The notes under the pieces: model-generated
What the model was told of the DNA's origin: nothing
Databases searched by the model: none
Seen by the model: only the letters and a program-made list of their open reading frames with translations
Assembly (NCBI RefSeq): GCF_000499785.1
Contig: NZ_HG726020.1
Location: 870,388 to 934,387, forward strand
Length of the DNA stretch: 64,000 nt
Reading direction: 5' to 3'
Source of the DNA: Bacteroides neonati
GTDB taxonomy: Bacteria > Bacteroidota > Bacteroidia > Bacteroidales > Bacteroidaceae
Part shown: positions 34,015 through 43,409 of the stretch, one piece after another
How the letters are laid out: the number at the start of each line of letters is the position of its first letter
Position numbering within the stretch: position 1 is the first letter of the stretch
Program-made: the position numbers and the translations under genes

Positions 34015-36353
34015 ATGAGAGGAGTATTAACATTCGCTACGGTTCTCACACTATCTTGTTTAAATTTTAAAGTATCAAATGCTCAAAATTTAAGCAAGTT
34101 GAGTGGAATAATAGTAACAGAAAATCAGCTACCTGTTGAGTATGTTTACATTCTTGCCGAGAATGACAGCATATTGAAAGAAACGCTTACAGATTCAAAT
34201 GGGAAATTTGAATTGTTAGTCAAAAATGGAAACTATAAACTGAAAGGAGTATATTTCAGCAAGATTCTTTTTGAAAAAGAATTAAATATTACCTCTACCT
34301 TAAATTAGATACATTTTATGTATCACCAAACCTATCACTTGACGAGGTTATTGTTGAAGCTCCGCATAATCTGGTTTCTCATAGAGAAGACAAATTAATA
34401 TTTGATGTCCGCAAACTAAGCAAGACGGAAGGTTATAATGCAAATGACGTATTAAAATATGTACCCAAAGTAATTGTTGATTTTAACGGACAGATTAACG
34501 TGGGAAGCAAACAGGCAACCGTTTATTTAAATAACAGAAGATTATCATCCGATGAAATCGCAATAGCACTAAACAACCTGCATGCCAAAGATATTTCCGA
34601 GATTGAAGTACAATCTACTCACGGAGGAGAATACGGAGTAGATATTCAGGGAGGAGTTATCCATATTAAAACGGTCAAAAACCGTACAGGATTTAATGCA
34701 GCCACCCAGTTCTATGCAGCCTATCCAAAATCGGATTACTATACTTTATCACCTAATTTAAATCTTTTCTTTGGTAAAGAAAAGTGGAACATCTACTCTT
34801 CTTATAGTTTTAATCATGGAAAAGGTGGTAGTTATTCCGAGACCACCAATCATTATAACCAAAATAATATCACGCACGAGGCTTCTGGAGAATTCAAGAA
34901 TAAACCAAACTCGCATACTTATAAAATAGGATCTTTATGGGATATAAACAAAGATCATACTATCAGTTTTGAGTTTAACGGAATATCAAATAACCCGGGT
35001 AGAAGTTCATCATTCTCTGATATAAATCTGCTAGAAGAGCAGGTATTAATTGACCGGGCAAAAAGCGAAAAAATTTATTCGTCAAACTCCGATTTTTATA
35101 ATGTCGCTTTATATCATGAATGGAAAATCGACACCTTAAAAAGTAATTTAAAAACATTACTTAATTATAACAATAAACAAAGCTATTCCGACAATATAAT
35201 TAATTCGAGGTATGAACTTTTGCATGATAAAAACATCTTTGAACAAAATAGCTCGACTGCCGATGCGAATAATTACTCCCTTAAATCCGATTTAAGGAAA
35301 AATTGGGCAAGCTCATTATCATTAAGAGCGGGTATTCAATATTCATATAGCAAAAGGAAAAGTGACCTGAAAATAAATAATCCAGATTCGGGCGAAAGCG
35401 CTTATGAACAGTGGACTTATAACGAAGGTATTGCCGGAGCATATATTGGTTTATCAAGAAATATCGGGAACGTTTATTTATATGGTAACATACGGGTAGA
35501 ACATACTTATATAGAAGGAAAGTCCAGAGAATCAAAAACTCTTGACAAGAATTATACCGAAATATATCCATATATCACCCTCAACCATACACTTAAACCC
35601 AAACTATCCTATGGCATACTGTATACGAAGTATATATATCGCCCTCCATTTAATTTAATGAATAATTATTCGAATAGGGTTTCTGACGTATTATATGATG
35701 TAGGAAATCCGGATTTAAAACCCCAGAACACGCATACAGGACAAATTTCATTAAACTACGGCAGTCATTCCACTTCATTCGAAATAAATTACACTCCTGA
35801 TGCGATTACGGAATTCTTTGAAGAGCGAAATGAGATCACTTATCATACTAACTTAAACTTTGGATCCGTTACGAGACTGGGCATAAATCACAATTTTAAC
35901 AGTAACATTTTTAAGTGGTGGTACACCAACCTTTATATTTATGTAGGTTACGAACATATTCCTAAAAGTTATAATAAAAAAGAACTATTCCGAGGATTTA
36001 TTAATTCAAATAATCGTTTTTCAATTCCTGCAGTAGGAGATATTCAATTTTCTTTCAACTACAATTCAGGAAATATCAATGGTAATGCACATAATAAACG
36101 TAACTATGGAATGGATATTTCTTATGGTCGATCCTTTTCAAATAATTCAGCCAATATACAGTTAGGCGTTTCAGATATTTTTAATACCCGCTATTATCGT
36201 TCACGTAATTATGTGCCGACGTTGGAGTATTTATTTTACAGTAAACCTCTTTCACGTAATTTTTGGATAAGACTAACTTACAATTTCAATACAAAGGAAA
36301 AAGTAAATAAACAAAGATTAAACAATCAGAACTCAATCATTAACAGGTTGTAG
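34015..36353 (+). pseudogene. Outer-membrane beta-barrel receptor with one frameshift
   Basis: A signal peptide and a carboxypeptidase-regulatory-like domain (LSGIIVTENQLPVEYVYILA) are encoded from 34015 until a stop at 34308. The adjacent frame, open from 34308, continues seamlessly (DTFYVSPNLSLDEVIVEAP, then a plug domain and barrel) to 36353. One missing base near 34295-34307 would restore a protein of about 780 residues. The C-terminal part with many aromatic strands resembles OMP_b-brl_3 barrels often found beside C39 exporters in Bacteroidetes. The GTG at 34500 is an internal codon, not a real start. Confidence 0.75.
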
Positions 36354-36357
36354 TACA

Positions 36358-37508
36358 ATGCGTAAATTTCCATTTTATAAACAGCATGACAGTATGCAGT
36401 GCGGAATTAGCTGTCTCCAGATGGTATGTAAACACCATGGAAGATACTATTCTCAGGAAAAATTGTCTCATTATTGCTTTGCTTCCAATGAAGGCGTTTC
36501 GCTGTTAGGCATCAGTGAAGCAGCCTCACAGTTGGGATTCAGGACTATATGCGGAAAAATGACTTTAGAACAATTAAACAAAGTGCCTCTCCCTTGCATA
36601 TTACATTGGAATCAAAATCACTTTGTGGTACTTTATAAAATCAATCAGAAAAAAAATCATAAGACCAAATACCATATTGCTGATCCAGGAAAAGGACTCA
36701 TTAGATATGACCGAATTGATTTTAGTGATAATTGGTACAGTACATTATCTTCTGGTGAAGAAAAGGGAATAGCTATGATCATACACCCTAATTCTTCATT
36801 TTATGAGAATGAAAATGAGAAAGAAGATGGGAAAAAAAAGCATTCCATTTCATTCATGCTAAAATATATACTGCAATATAAACGTTTTTTTACACAAATA
36901 CTGTTAGGGTTATTACTAGGTAGTATCTTTCAACTCATCTTCCCTTTTCTCACCCAAGCAGTTGTAGATATAGGTATTAACCACAAGCAAGTTAACTTTA
37001 TTTTTCTTATCCTGCTTGCCCAGTTAATGCTGATATTCAGCAGAACAATAGTAGACTTCATACGACGTTGGATAATATTACATATCAGCATGCGGATTAA
37101 TATATCGTTACTTTCGGATTTCTTTATCAAACTGCTTCGTTTGCCCATGTCCTACTTTGATACAAAACAGTTAGGAGATTTAATGCAGTGGATAAATGAT
37201 CATTCAAGAGTAGAAAACTTCTTGACTACCCAAACACTAACTATATTATTTACATTTTTCAATTTTATTATTTTCGGGATTGTGTTATTAAGTTATAATA
37301 CAATAATTTTCATAGTTTTCTTATCCGGAAGTGTAGTTTATGGCAGCAGGATTGCTATTTTTATTAAGAAAAGAAAAAAATTAGACTATCTGACTTTTGA
37401 AAAACAGTCAGCAAATAATAATAAGACATATCAATTGATAGCATATTACATCAAACGTATCACAATTTTGAATTTTTAATTATCGATAATGGGAAGCTGA
37501 CAAGTTGA
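36358..37508 (+). pseudogene. C39 peptidase-containing ABC exporter, ATPase domain lost
   Basis: 373 codons are open from the ATG at 36358. The C39 peptidase domain (1-150) looks intact: catalytic Cys in DSMQCGISCL, His in NQNHFVVLY and Asp in YHIADPGKG; it would cleave double-glycine leaders. Transmembrane helices of the exporter domain follow (about 165-345; FFTQILLGLLLGSIFQLIF). The family should run to about 730 residues with a nucleotide-binding domain, but after NNKTYQLI the frame ends at 37479. An overlapping frame at 37449-37508 reads HQTYHNFEFLIIDNGKLTS, which resembles the last residues of an ABC ATPase. An out-of-frame internal deletion of the ATPase domain is the simplest reading. 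Confidence 0.75.
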
Positions 37509-37702
37509 ACTCCATCGAAAAGAAAATATTTACAGAACTGATGACCGACACCCCATTGATTCTATTTAATAAAATTCAAATTTTAGATTTGATAAGAAAA
37601 TTAGTAAGCTCCCGAGAGTCTGTGCAAAAACCGTAGAGGCTATATTGAATTATCATTTGTTTTTCGTATATTTATGGAAAGAAACTAAACAATATATCTA
37701 TG

Positions 37703-37850
37703 AGATACTCAAGTAAGTCTGACAGACAAAGATTCAAGAGCATTAATGTTAACCAATAATGTATCAGGAGTTGGATATGCGGTTCAAGCAGCCTCTGATA
37801 GTAAACACAAATTATTGGTTCACTCTCATATTGGAGCATCAACTGATAAA
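37703..37850 (+). mobile_element. Transposase relict, IS1182-like fragment
   Basis: The frame that becomes the next reading frame also runs upstream of its ATG: DTQVSLTDKDSRALMLTNN, then GYAVQAASDSKHKLLV and HIGASTDK. This matches the internal block of IS1182-type transposases (a Asp-Pro-Asp-Ala-Arg-like motif followed by YNVQAAVDxKHKLIV). Only about 50 codons remain, with no ends or flanking repeats, so it is a remnant. Confidence 0.55.
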
Positions 37851-38195
37851 AGAGAAAACAACAATATTAATGTTAGTATTATTGATGCTCTAATTGATTA
37901 TGATACAAACTATAGAAGCCAAGAACATGGATTCGAGCTGGTAGTTCAGAAATATAACTTAAACGAAAGGGATGTATATTTCTTAGCATTCAGTATAGAA
38001 ACGTTTGATTACTTGATAGACTCTATACCTATGGAAACAAGAAGTGGAAAGAAGCTTGTAAGTTGTGCTACTGCTGTTGTTGGTAGCGTAATTACAACAA
38101 TAGGAGCAACAACCATAGCAACGGGATGGGGATTGGGGCTATTTCTTGTCGGGAAAGCTGTTTCGTTAGTAGGTGTAGCAATGTGTGCCACTTAA
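37746..38195 (+). CDS. Chimeric protein: transposase fragment plus Gly/Ala-rich hydrophobic tail
   Basis: 149 codons. The first 35 or so derive from the transposase relict. The middle (about 38-95; SIIDALIDYDTNYRSQEHGF, NLNERDVYFLAFSIETFDYL) is a plain helical segment of unknown family. The last 45 residues are a Gly/Ala/Thr/Val-rich hydrophobic tail (VVGSVITTIGATTIATGWGL, VGKAVSLVGVAMCAT) like those of membrane-active peptides. Since it lies 240 bp past a C39 exporter and before a tiny membrane protein, a former bacteriocin-like precursor is conceivable. No double-glycine leader is present, so that is speculative; the original N-terminus may have been replaced. Confidence 0.4.
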   Translation: MLTNNVSGVGYAVQAASDSKHKLLVHSHIGASTDKRENNNINVSIIDALIDYDTNYRSQEHGFELVVQKYNLNERDVYFLAFSIETFDYLIDSIPMETRSGKKLVSCATAVVGSVITTIGATTIATGWGLGLFLVGKAVSLVGVAMCAT

Positions 38196-38206
38196 GATAT
38201 TATAAT

Positions 38207-38359
38207 ATGAAAAGATTTATATATGCTTCGCTAGCCATATTAATAATAATAAACCTCTTCTTTTCAATAAAAGATTATCATATTTCCTATATATTAAACC
38301 TAATAGTAATATGTATAGTTATTTTACTTGTTCTTATTTCTAAGAAAAAGACTTCTTGA
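38207..38359 (+). CDS. 50-residue two-helix membrane protein, immunity-like by position
   Basis: ATG at 38207 gives MKRFIYASLAILIIINLFF, a short polar turn (SIKDYHIS), a second helix (ILNLIVICIVILLVLI) and a basic end SKKKTS. I prefer this start, 11 bp after the previous stop, to an in-frame ATG inside the previous gene. Small basic two-helix proteins next to secreted peptide genes are often immunity proteins. No family can be assigned; the role is inference from position and topology. Confidence 0.45.
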   Translation: MKRFIYASLAILIIINLFFSIKDYHISYILNLIVICIVILLVLISKKKTS

Positions 38360-38522
38360 TACTTGTATTTTAGAGAGTCTCTTTACGCTACTTTACAGAG
38401 AAGTAAACATTAAAAACTGATTAAATTATATCCGTGGAGTAGAGTAAATAGTTAAAATGACTGCTGACGAGTGTCCAAGAAAGCCTTAAACAATAGAAGG
38501 TTCATCCCTCTTTTTTATGGCA

Positions 38523-38583
38523 AAAAAGTGAACTAAATAAAAGCTACGAGATTTTCTCGTAGTTTTTATTTAGTTCACTTTTT
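38523..38583. terminator. Very long hairpin, terminator of the glucan operon
   Basis: Two 29-nt arms (38523-38551 and 38555-38583) pair with a single G-T wobble and a 3-nt loop; the arms contain AAAAAGTGAACTAAATAAAA and CTACGAGA. T-runs follow on both sides. It lies 22 bp beyond the stop of the leftward GH57 gene and would also stop rightward transcripts from the accessory island. The stem is about twice the length of the other terminators in this window. Confidence 0.8.
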
Positions 38584-38604
38584 ACAAGAACACATTGTAA
38601 AGAA

Positions 38605-40002
38605 TTATTCTACTTCTTTTTTCGTTGCTGTTTTTTTAGTCGCCACTTTCTTAGAAGCTGTTTTGGCGACTTTCTTCGCTGGGTCTGCTTTGGGTTTAGC
38701 TGCCTTAGCGACCTTTTCTACTTTTACAACCTCCTTATCCAACTCCTTATGAAGAGCTGAGATCTCTTCGCCTTGATTTTTGATTGTGGTTAAGAGCGAA
38801 TTGAGTTCCTCATTGTCCATATCTTCGGGATAGAGAGCGTTTACTCGTTTGATGAAATCGCCTAAGATATTCATATAATTGGTAAATGCATCGTAGGGTG
38901 AATCATAAATCCCTCTATTCAGCCAAAGACCTGTATTCTTGGTTGTCATAAACCGGAAATTATTGCTTGCTTGCAAGTAATCCCAATCCTGCTTAATGCG
39001 GCGATCATCACATAAGTGCACACGTTCAGCCACGCTATAGAGTTTATTAAATGCTTCGCGTTGCAACACATTGCCTAACCAGCTGCTTGTATCTCTCTCT
39101 TCATCGACCCATGACAATGGATACGATACTTCAATAGGAGAAATAGACTTCAGCTTGGTAACAACCTCTGATGGAGTAGAGAATGTGATTCCTCTCTCTT
39201 TGGCACAGAATGGCAATGCTTTCAAGAATTCAAGTATATTGGATGAAAGTGGCTGATCCATGCCCAGTGCACTCAGTTCCATAAAGATATTAATCACTTG
39301 CTCATCCTGCGGTAAGGCATCAATCCAACCGATATACTTATCGGCAAATAGTGGATACTCACTCCAATCAGAGTTAGAGAACCGCAGACTGATATCATCG
39401 GATAGTTTGAAATCTCTCAGTAATACCTTCAGGCTGGGTGCTTGACTGCAATGATAAACGTAATGAGGGCTCTTCCAGCCCAATATATGCTTAGCTCCTT
39501 CGGTCAAGACTCCTTTGAATCCCATAGAAGCAATCATTGCACCAATTTCATCCGAATAAATCAGACTCGAATTGCGAAAGACCTTAGGTGCCTTGCCAAA
39601 CATCTGCTTCATCTTGTCACTTTGACGAAGTACTTCTTCGCGGAAGCACTCTTCATTAGCCAAGGATGATAAACCATGAGAGTAAGGCTCGGCCAAAAAC
39701 TCACAACATCCGGTATCGTTAAGCTGGTGCAACAGGTCAATGACTGCAGGTGCATGTATTTCGAGTTGTTCGAGTGCAACCCCGGAAATAGAAAGAGCTA
39801 CTTTAAAAGCTCCCGCCGATTTCTTTGCCATTTCAATTAAGGCACTCAAAGCAGGAATATAAGAGCGTTCGGCAACTTCGTTCATACCTGTTTCGTTGGC
39901 ATAATCATCATAGTAATAATGATCGGCACCAATATCAAAGAAACGATAACGTTTCAAATGAATAATTTGATGTATTTCAAAATAAAGACAGATTGTTCTC
40001 AT
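38605..40002 (-). CDS. GH57 family alpha-amylase / 4-alpha-glucanotransferase-like enzyme
   Basis: 465 residues without a signal peptide, so cytosolic. The N-terminal catalytic barrel shows GH57 features: the histidine-containing first strand (ICLYFEIHQ), FLAEPYSHGL, and FSNSDWSEYPL with GWIDALP. The helical region after about residue 300 is typical too. The last 45 residues are a low-complexity Lys/Ala/Thr tail (KAAKPKADPAKKVAKTASKK) like those of histone-like proteins and not part of the enzyme fold. It is the last gene of a glucan operon with a GT4 glycosyltransferase and a debranching enzyme; which alpha-glucan bond it acts on cannot be told. Confidence 0.92.
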   Translation of the reverse strand: MRTICLYFEIHQIIHLKRYRFFDIGADHYYYDDYANETGMNEVAERSYIPALSALIEMAKKSAGAFKVALSISGVALEQLEIHAPAVIDLLHQLNDTGCCEFLAEPYSHGLSSLANEECFREEVLRQSDKMKQMFGKAPKVFRNSSLIYSDEIGAMIASMGFKGVLTEGAKHILGWKSPHYVYHCSQAPSLKVLLRDFKLSDDISLRFSNSDWSEYPLFADKYIGWIDALPQDEQVINIFMELSALGMDQPLSSNILEFLKALPFCAKERGITFSTPSEVVTKLKSISPIEVSYPLSWVDEERDTSSWLGNVLQREAFNKLYSVAERVHLCDDRRIKQDWDYLQASNNFRFMTTKNTGLWLNRGIYDSPYDAFTNYMNILGDFIKRVNALYPEDMDNEELNSLLTTIKNQGEEISALHKELDKEVVKVEKVAKAAKPKADPAKKVAKTASKKVATKKTATKKEVE

Positions 40003-40017
40003 ATCTATATTATTTTA

Positions 40018-41286
40018 TTATTTGTAATTTTTGATAACTGCATCGTAGATACCACGTACTTTGTATCCTACCGTTTCCCACTTAATCTCATCGACCTCTT
40101 TTTTACCCTCATTACGCAGGTATTCGTATAAAGCCGGATAGGTACAAATAGAATAAATGGCATCGGCCATTGCATTGATATCCCAATAATCTGTTTTGAT
40201 ACATTTTTCCAAAATCTCGGCACAACCGGATTGTTTAGAAATGATAGTAGGCACACTACACTGCATGGCCTCTAGGGGTGAAATTCCAAAAGGTTCGGAA
40301 ACCGATGGCATGATGTATACATCACTCGCTTTCAATATTTCGTAAACCTCCTTGCCTTTCATAAAGCCGGGAAAATGGAAGCGATCGGCAATTCCACGTT
40401 CGGCAGCCAAACGAATCATTTGATTCAACATATCACCATTGCCAGCCATCACAAAGCGAACATTATTCGTTCGCTTCAGCACCATAGCGGCTGCTTCGAC
40501 AAAGTACTCCGGACCCTTCTGCATCGTGATTCTTCCTAGAAATGTGACGATCTTCTCGTTCGTATTTCTTTTTGGAGCAATCTCAAGAATCTCCTGCGAT
40601 AAAGGTGAAACGGCATTGTGTACTGTCGTTACCTTCTTGGGGTCTTGGAAATACTTATCGATAACCGTTTGACGGGTCAGTTCGCTCACACACATAATAT
40701 GATCTGCATGGTCCATACCATTCTTTTCGATGGCGTATACTACCGGGTTTACATTTCCCCGGCTACGATCAAAGTCGGTAGCATGTACATGAATCACCAG
40801 TGGCTTGCCGGATACTTGCTTGGCATGAATACCGGCAGGATACGTTAACCAATCGTGCGAGTGAATAATCTCGAACTCTTGCTGACGGGCAACAACACCG
40901 GCTACTATGGAGTAATTATTAATCTCTTCGTGTAGGTTATCGGGATAACGTCCGGAAAACTCAATACACCCCAGATCATTGGTATTCAAATAATTAAAAT
41001 CGGCATAAATATGATCTCTAAGATCATAATAAAGTTGCGGATCCATGTAAGAACCCAATCGTCCGTTTACATAATCCCAGTTTACATTTCGCCATACTAC
41101 CGGCGTACTATTCATACCCAGTATTCTCAGAAAGCTCTGATCTTCGTCTCCCCAAGGCTTTGGTATACAAAAGGTTATTTCCATATCCTCTTGCATGGAC
41201 ATTCCTTTGGTCAGACCATAGCTAGCCGTACCTAAACCTCCTAAAATATGGGGAGGAAACTCCCATCCAAACATTAAGACTTTCAT
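40018..41286 (-). CDS. GT4/GT5-like glycosyltransferase (glycogen synthase-like)
   Basis: 422 residues from MKVLMFGWEFPPH, preceded by the clear ribosome site GGAGG (an ATG six codons earlier includes it). GT-B fold: the N-terminal domain has GGLGTASYGLTKGM and IIHSHDWLTYPAG; the C-terminal domain has FLGRITMQKGPEYFVEAA and the sugar-nucleotide site PSVSEPFGISPLEAMQCSVP. The pattern fits enzymes that extend alpha-1,4-glucan from NDP-glucose. It lies 15 bp from the GH57 gene and 14 bp from the debranching gene, so a joint role in glycogen turnover is likely. Confidence 0.92.
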   Translation of the reverse strand: MKVLMFGWEFPPHILGGLGTASYGLTKGMSMQEDMEITFCIPKPWGDEDQSFLRILGMNSTPVVWRNVNWDYVNGRLGSYMDPQLYYDLRDHIYADFNYLNTNDLGCIEFSGRYPDNLHEEINNYSIVAGVVARQQEFEIIHSHDWLTYPAGIHAKQVSGKPLVIHVHATDFDRSRGNVNPVVYAIEKNGMDHADHIMCVSELTRQTVIDKYFQDPKKVTTVHNAVSPLSQEILEIAPKRNTNEKIVTFLGRITMQKGPEYFVEAAAMVLKRTNNVRFVMAGNGDMLNQMIRLAAERGIADRFHFPGFMKGKEVYEILKASDVYIMPSVSEPFGISPLEAMQCSVPTIISKQSGCAEILEKCIKTDYWDINAMADAIYSICTYPALYEYLRNEGKKEVDEIKWETVGYKVRGIYDAVIKNYK

Positions 41287-41300
41287 TTTCTTTCCTCCTT

Positions 41301-43241
41301 TCATAAATTATATTTAGACAATAGTTTCAACACACGCAGAATCTCGGCTACATTCATTGCAAACGAAACCGCTCCACGTCCTTTGAAAGGTGGATTACCA
41401 TCGAATAGCTCGGGAAGAGAACCGATACAGTGACTCGTCATTTCATCTTCGAGACCAATCAGTTGACGTTCAACAAACGAGATACCACTTATTTTATAAA
41501 CTCTCAGGTAAGCTTCCATATAGAATCCCATTAACCAAGGCCAGGCAGTTCCCTGATGGTAAGCATAGTCGCGCTGCATCTGTGGCCCTACATAATTGGG
41601 GTTATAACCACCACTCTTTGGACTCAACGTACGAAGTCCCTTCGGAGTCAGTAGCTCTTTGGTTACAATATCGAGTACTTTTTTCTTTTGTCCTCTTTCG
41701 AGTGGAGAATAGTCAAATGCTACCGTAAATATCATATTGGGACGTACGCTCCAGTCCATCATGTGTCCATCTACATAATCGAACAAATAACCATATTCGT
41801 TCAAAAAGATATCGACAAATGATTTGGCCGTTATGGCAGCCTGTGTGTCTAGCGAATCGGCAAGGCAGTTATTACCTCCTTCACGCATCAAATCGGCGAT
41901 AAAACGAAGTGCATTGTACCACAAGGAATTTAGCTCAACTAAATAGCCCGAACGAGGGGTAACGGGACGTCCATTTGCTATCGAATTCATCCAACTAATC
42001 GGTTTATCCGCACCGTTGGCATAAAGCAATCCGTTTTCGTGAAGAAACAGATTATCGTGTCTTCGCTGGCGAATGAACTCCATGATATCTTCGAGCAGTG
42101 TGCCATATGTGTGCCGGCATCGCTCACGGGAAGTCTCTTTGGCATACTGTTGAATAGCCCATACCGCCCATAGTAATACATCTGGGTCGCTCATTTCGTA
42201 TATTTTACAGTCCAAAGGCTCCTCATTGATAAAGTGGCGTATCGCTCTTTCGGCTGTTTTCATCACATCCTCAAACTCATCTACTTCATCAATGGCCAAG
42301 GTAAGTCCGGGCAATGATACAAATAAATCGCGTGCACGACATTTAAACCAAGGATAGCCGGCCAGTAAATAATGATTTTCGCTTTGTTTATTATGGAATT
42401 GATGAGCAGAGTTTTTCAAGCAATGATAAAAGCTATCGCGAGGTGTACGATCGGCAACTTCGGCATCAAACATCGCCTTTAACTTACGGGGAGAGACTTC
42501 TGAAATTCCGGCAGAGAAAATGATACTTTCTCCTTTTTTAATACTGACTTCAAAAAAGCCAGGTACATAGAGGTCTTCATTGAAATCATAGCCCCTCTCC
42601 TGCTCTTTTGTGTATTCAATCCCTTTGTACCAATTCGGATCAAAATGAAATTCATTTTTTTTATTCACCTGCATAAAAAGTTCGGGATATCCGGGATACA
42701 TGCACGTCTTAATTCCATTCTCAACCTGTTGATACTCTCGATTTGCCTGAGCATTTTCGTGTGTATATTCACGTACGCTTCTGAATGCTAAGAAAGGTCG
42801 AAAACGTAAAGTGGTAGCCGAGTGAGCATCAACCAATGTATATCGAATTAAAATTCGATTTTCATGATGAACGAATATTTTCTCTTTACGTAAAATGACC
42901 CCTCCTACCCGATAGGTCGTTGCCGGAATACGTTCGCAGTCGAACTCGCGGATGTACTTATGTCCTTTCGGGCTATAATTATCTCCTTGATACTTATGCA
43001 ATCCAAGATTAAATTCAGCTCCATGCTGAATGACCGTTTCATCCAAAGAAGATAGTAGCACATGATTCTCATCATCCAAATTGGGTACAGGAATCACTAA
43101 TAAGCCGTGATATTTCCGCGTATTACAATCCACAATCGTTGTACAATGATAAGCACCCGATTTATTTGTCCGCAGAATTTCTCTCGGTAGAGATTCTTCC
43201 AGATTAATCATCAGAGTCTTGTCGAATCGTAAATAACTCAT
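41301..43241 (-). CDS. Glycogen debranching enzyme, amylo-alpha-1,6-glucosidase (GH133)
   Basis: 646 residues. An N-terminal beta-rich domain (about 1-260; LRTNKSGAYHCTTIVDCNTR KYHGLL is the family opening) precedes an alpha/alpha-toroid catalytic domain (about 290-640; GYPWFKCRARDLFVSLPGLT, VELNSLWYNALRF, QRDYAYHQGTAWPWLMG). It hydrolyses alpha-1,6 branch points of glycogen-like glucan in the cytosol. It heads the leftward debranching-GT-GH57 operon. TATTTTTG at 43305-43312 on the minus strand may be the promoter. Confidence 0.95.
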   Translation of the reverse strand: MSYLRFDKTLMINLEESLPREILRTNKSGAYHCTTIVDCNTRKYHGLLVIPVPNLDDENHVLLSSLDETVIQHGAEFNLGLHKYQGDNYSPKGHKYIREFDCERIPATTYRVGGVILRKEKIFVHHENRILIRYTLVDAHSATTLRFRPFLAFRSVREYTHENAQANREYQQVENGIKTCMYPGYPELFMQVNKKNEFHFDPNWYKGIEYTKEQERGYDFNEDLYVPGFFEVSIKKGESIIFSAGISEVSPRKLKAMFDAEVADRTPRDSFYHCLKNSAHQFHNKQSENHYLLAGYPWFKCRARDLFVSLPGLTLAIDEVDEFEDVMKTAERAIRHFINEEPLDCKIYEMSDPDVLLWAVWAIQQYAKETSRERCRHTYGTLLEDIMEFIRQRRHDNLFLHENGLLYANGADKPISWMNSIANGRPVTPRSGYLVELNSLWYNALRFIADLMREGGNNCLADSLDTQAAITAKSFVDIFLNEYGYLFDYVDGHMMDWSVRPNMIFTVAFDYSPLERGQKKKVLDIVTKELLTPKGLRTLSPKSGGYNPNYVGPQMQRDYAYHQGTAWPWLMGFYMEAYLRVYKISGISFVERQLIGLEDEMTSHCIGSLPELFDGNPPFKGRGAVSFAMNVAEILRVLKLLSKYNL

Positions 43242-43304
43242 AATTGTGCGTTATTAAAGGTTAATTATTTTGGTTATTACCCCATCACAATGAAGTATGA
43301 TGCC

Positions 43305-43312
43305 CAAAAATA
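43305..43312 (-). promoter_or_regulatory. Probable promoter -7 element of the glucan operon
   Basis: TATTTTTG on the minus strand, 64 bp ahead of the debranching-enzyme start. The T-rich upstream DNA offers several TTG triplets but none at exactly 19-21 bp. Confidence 0.4.
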
Positions 43313-43409
43313 CAAATTATAGGTAGAAACAAAAACAAAATATGCTTTTATTTTTTGTTTCACTATAAATATTCGTAGCATTGTAATAAATTAGCAGAAA
43401 ACAGATGAA

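Noticed and set aside
34500..36353. GTG start for a 617-residue receptor
   Set aside because: The frame continues upstream with conserved receptor sequence to 34308; the GTG is internal and the gene is frameshifted.
32274..38604. Prophage or integrative conjugative element
   Set aside because: No integrase, relaxase, Tra, capsid or terminase gene and no attachment-site repeats were seen; only transposase remnants are present.
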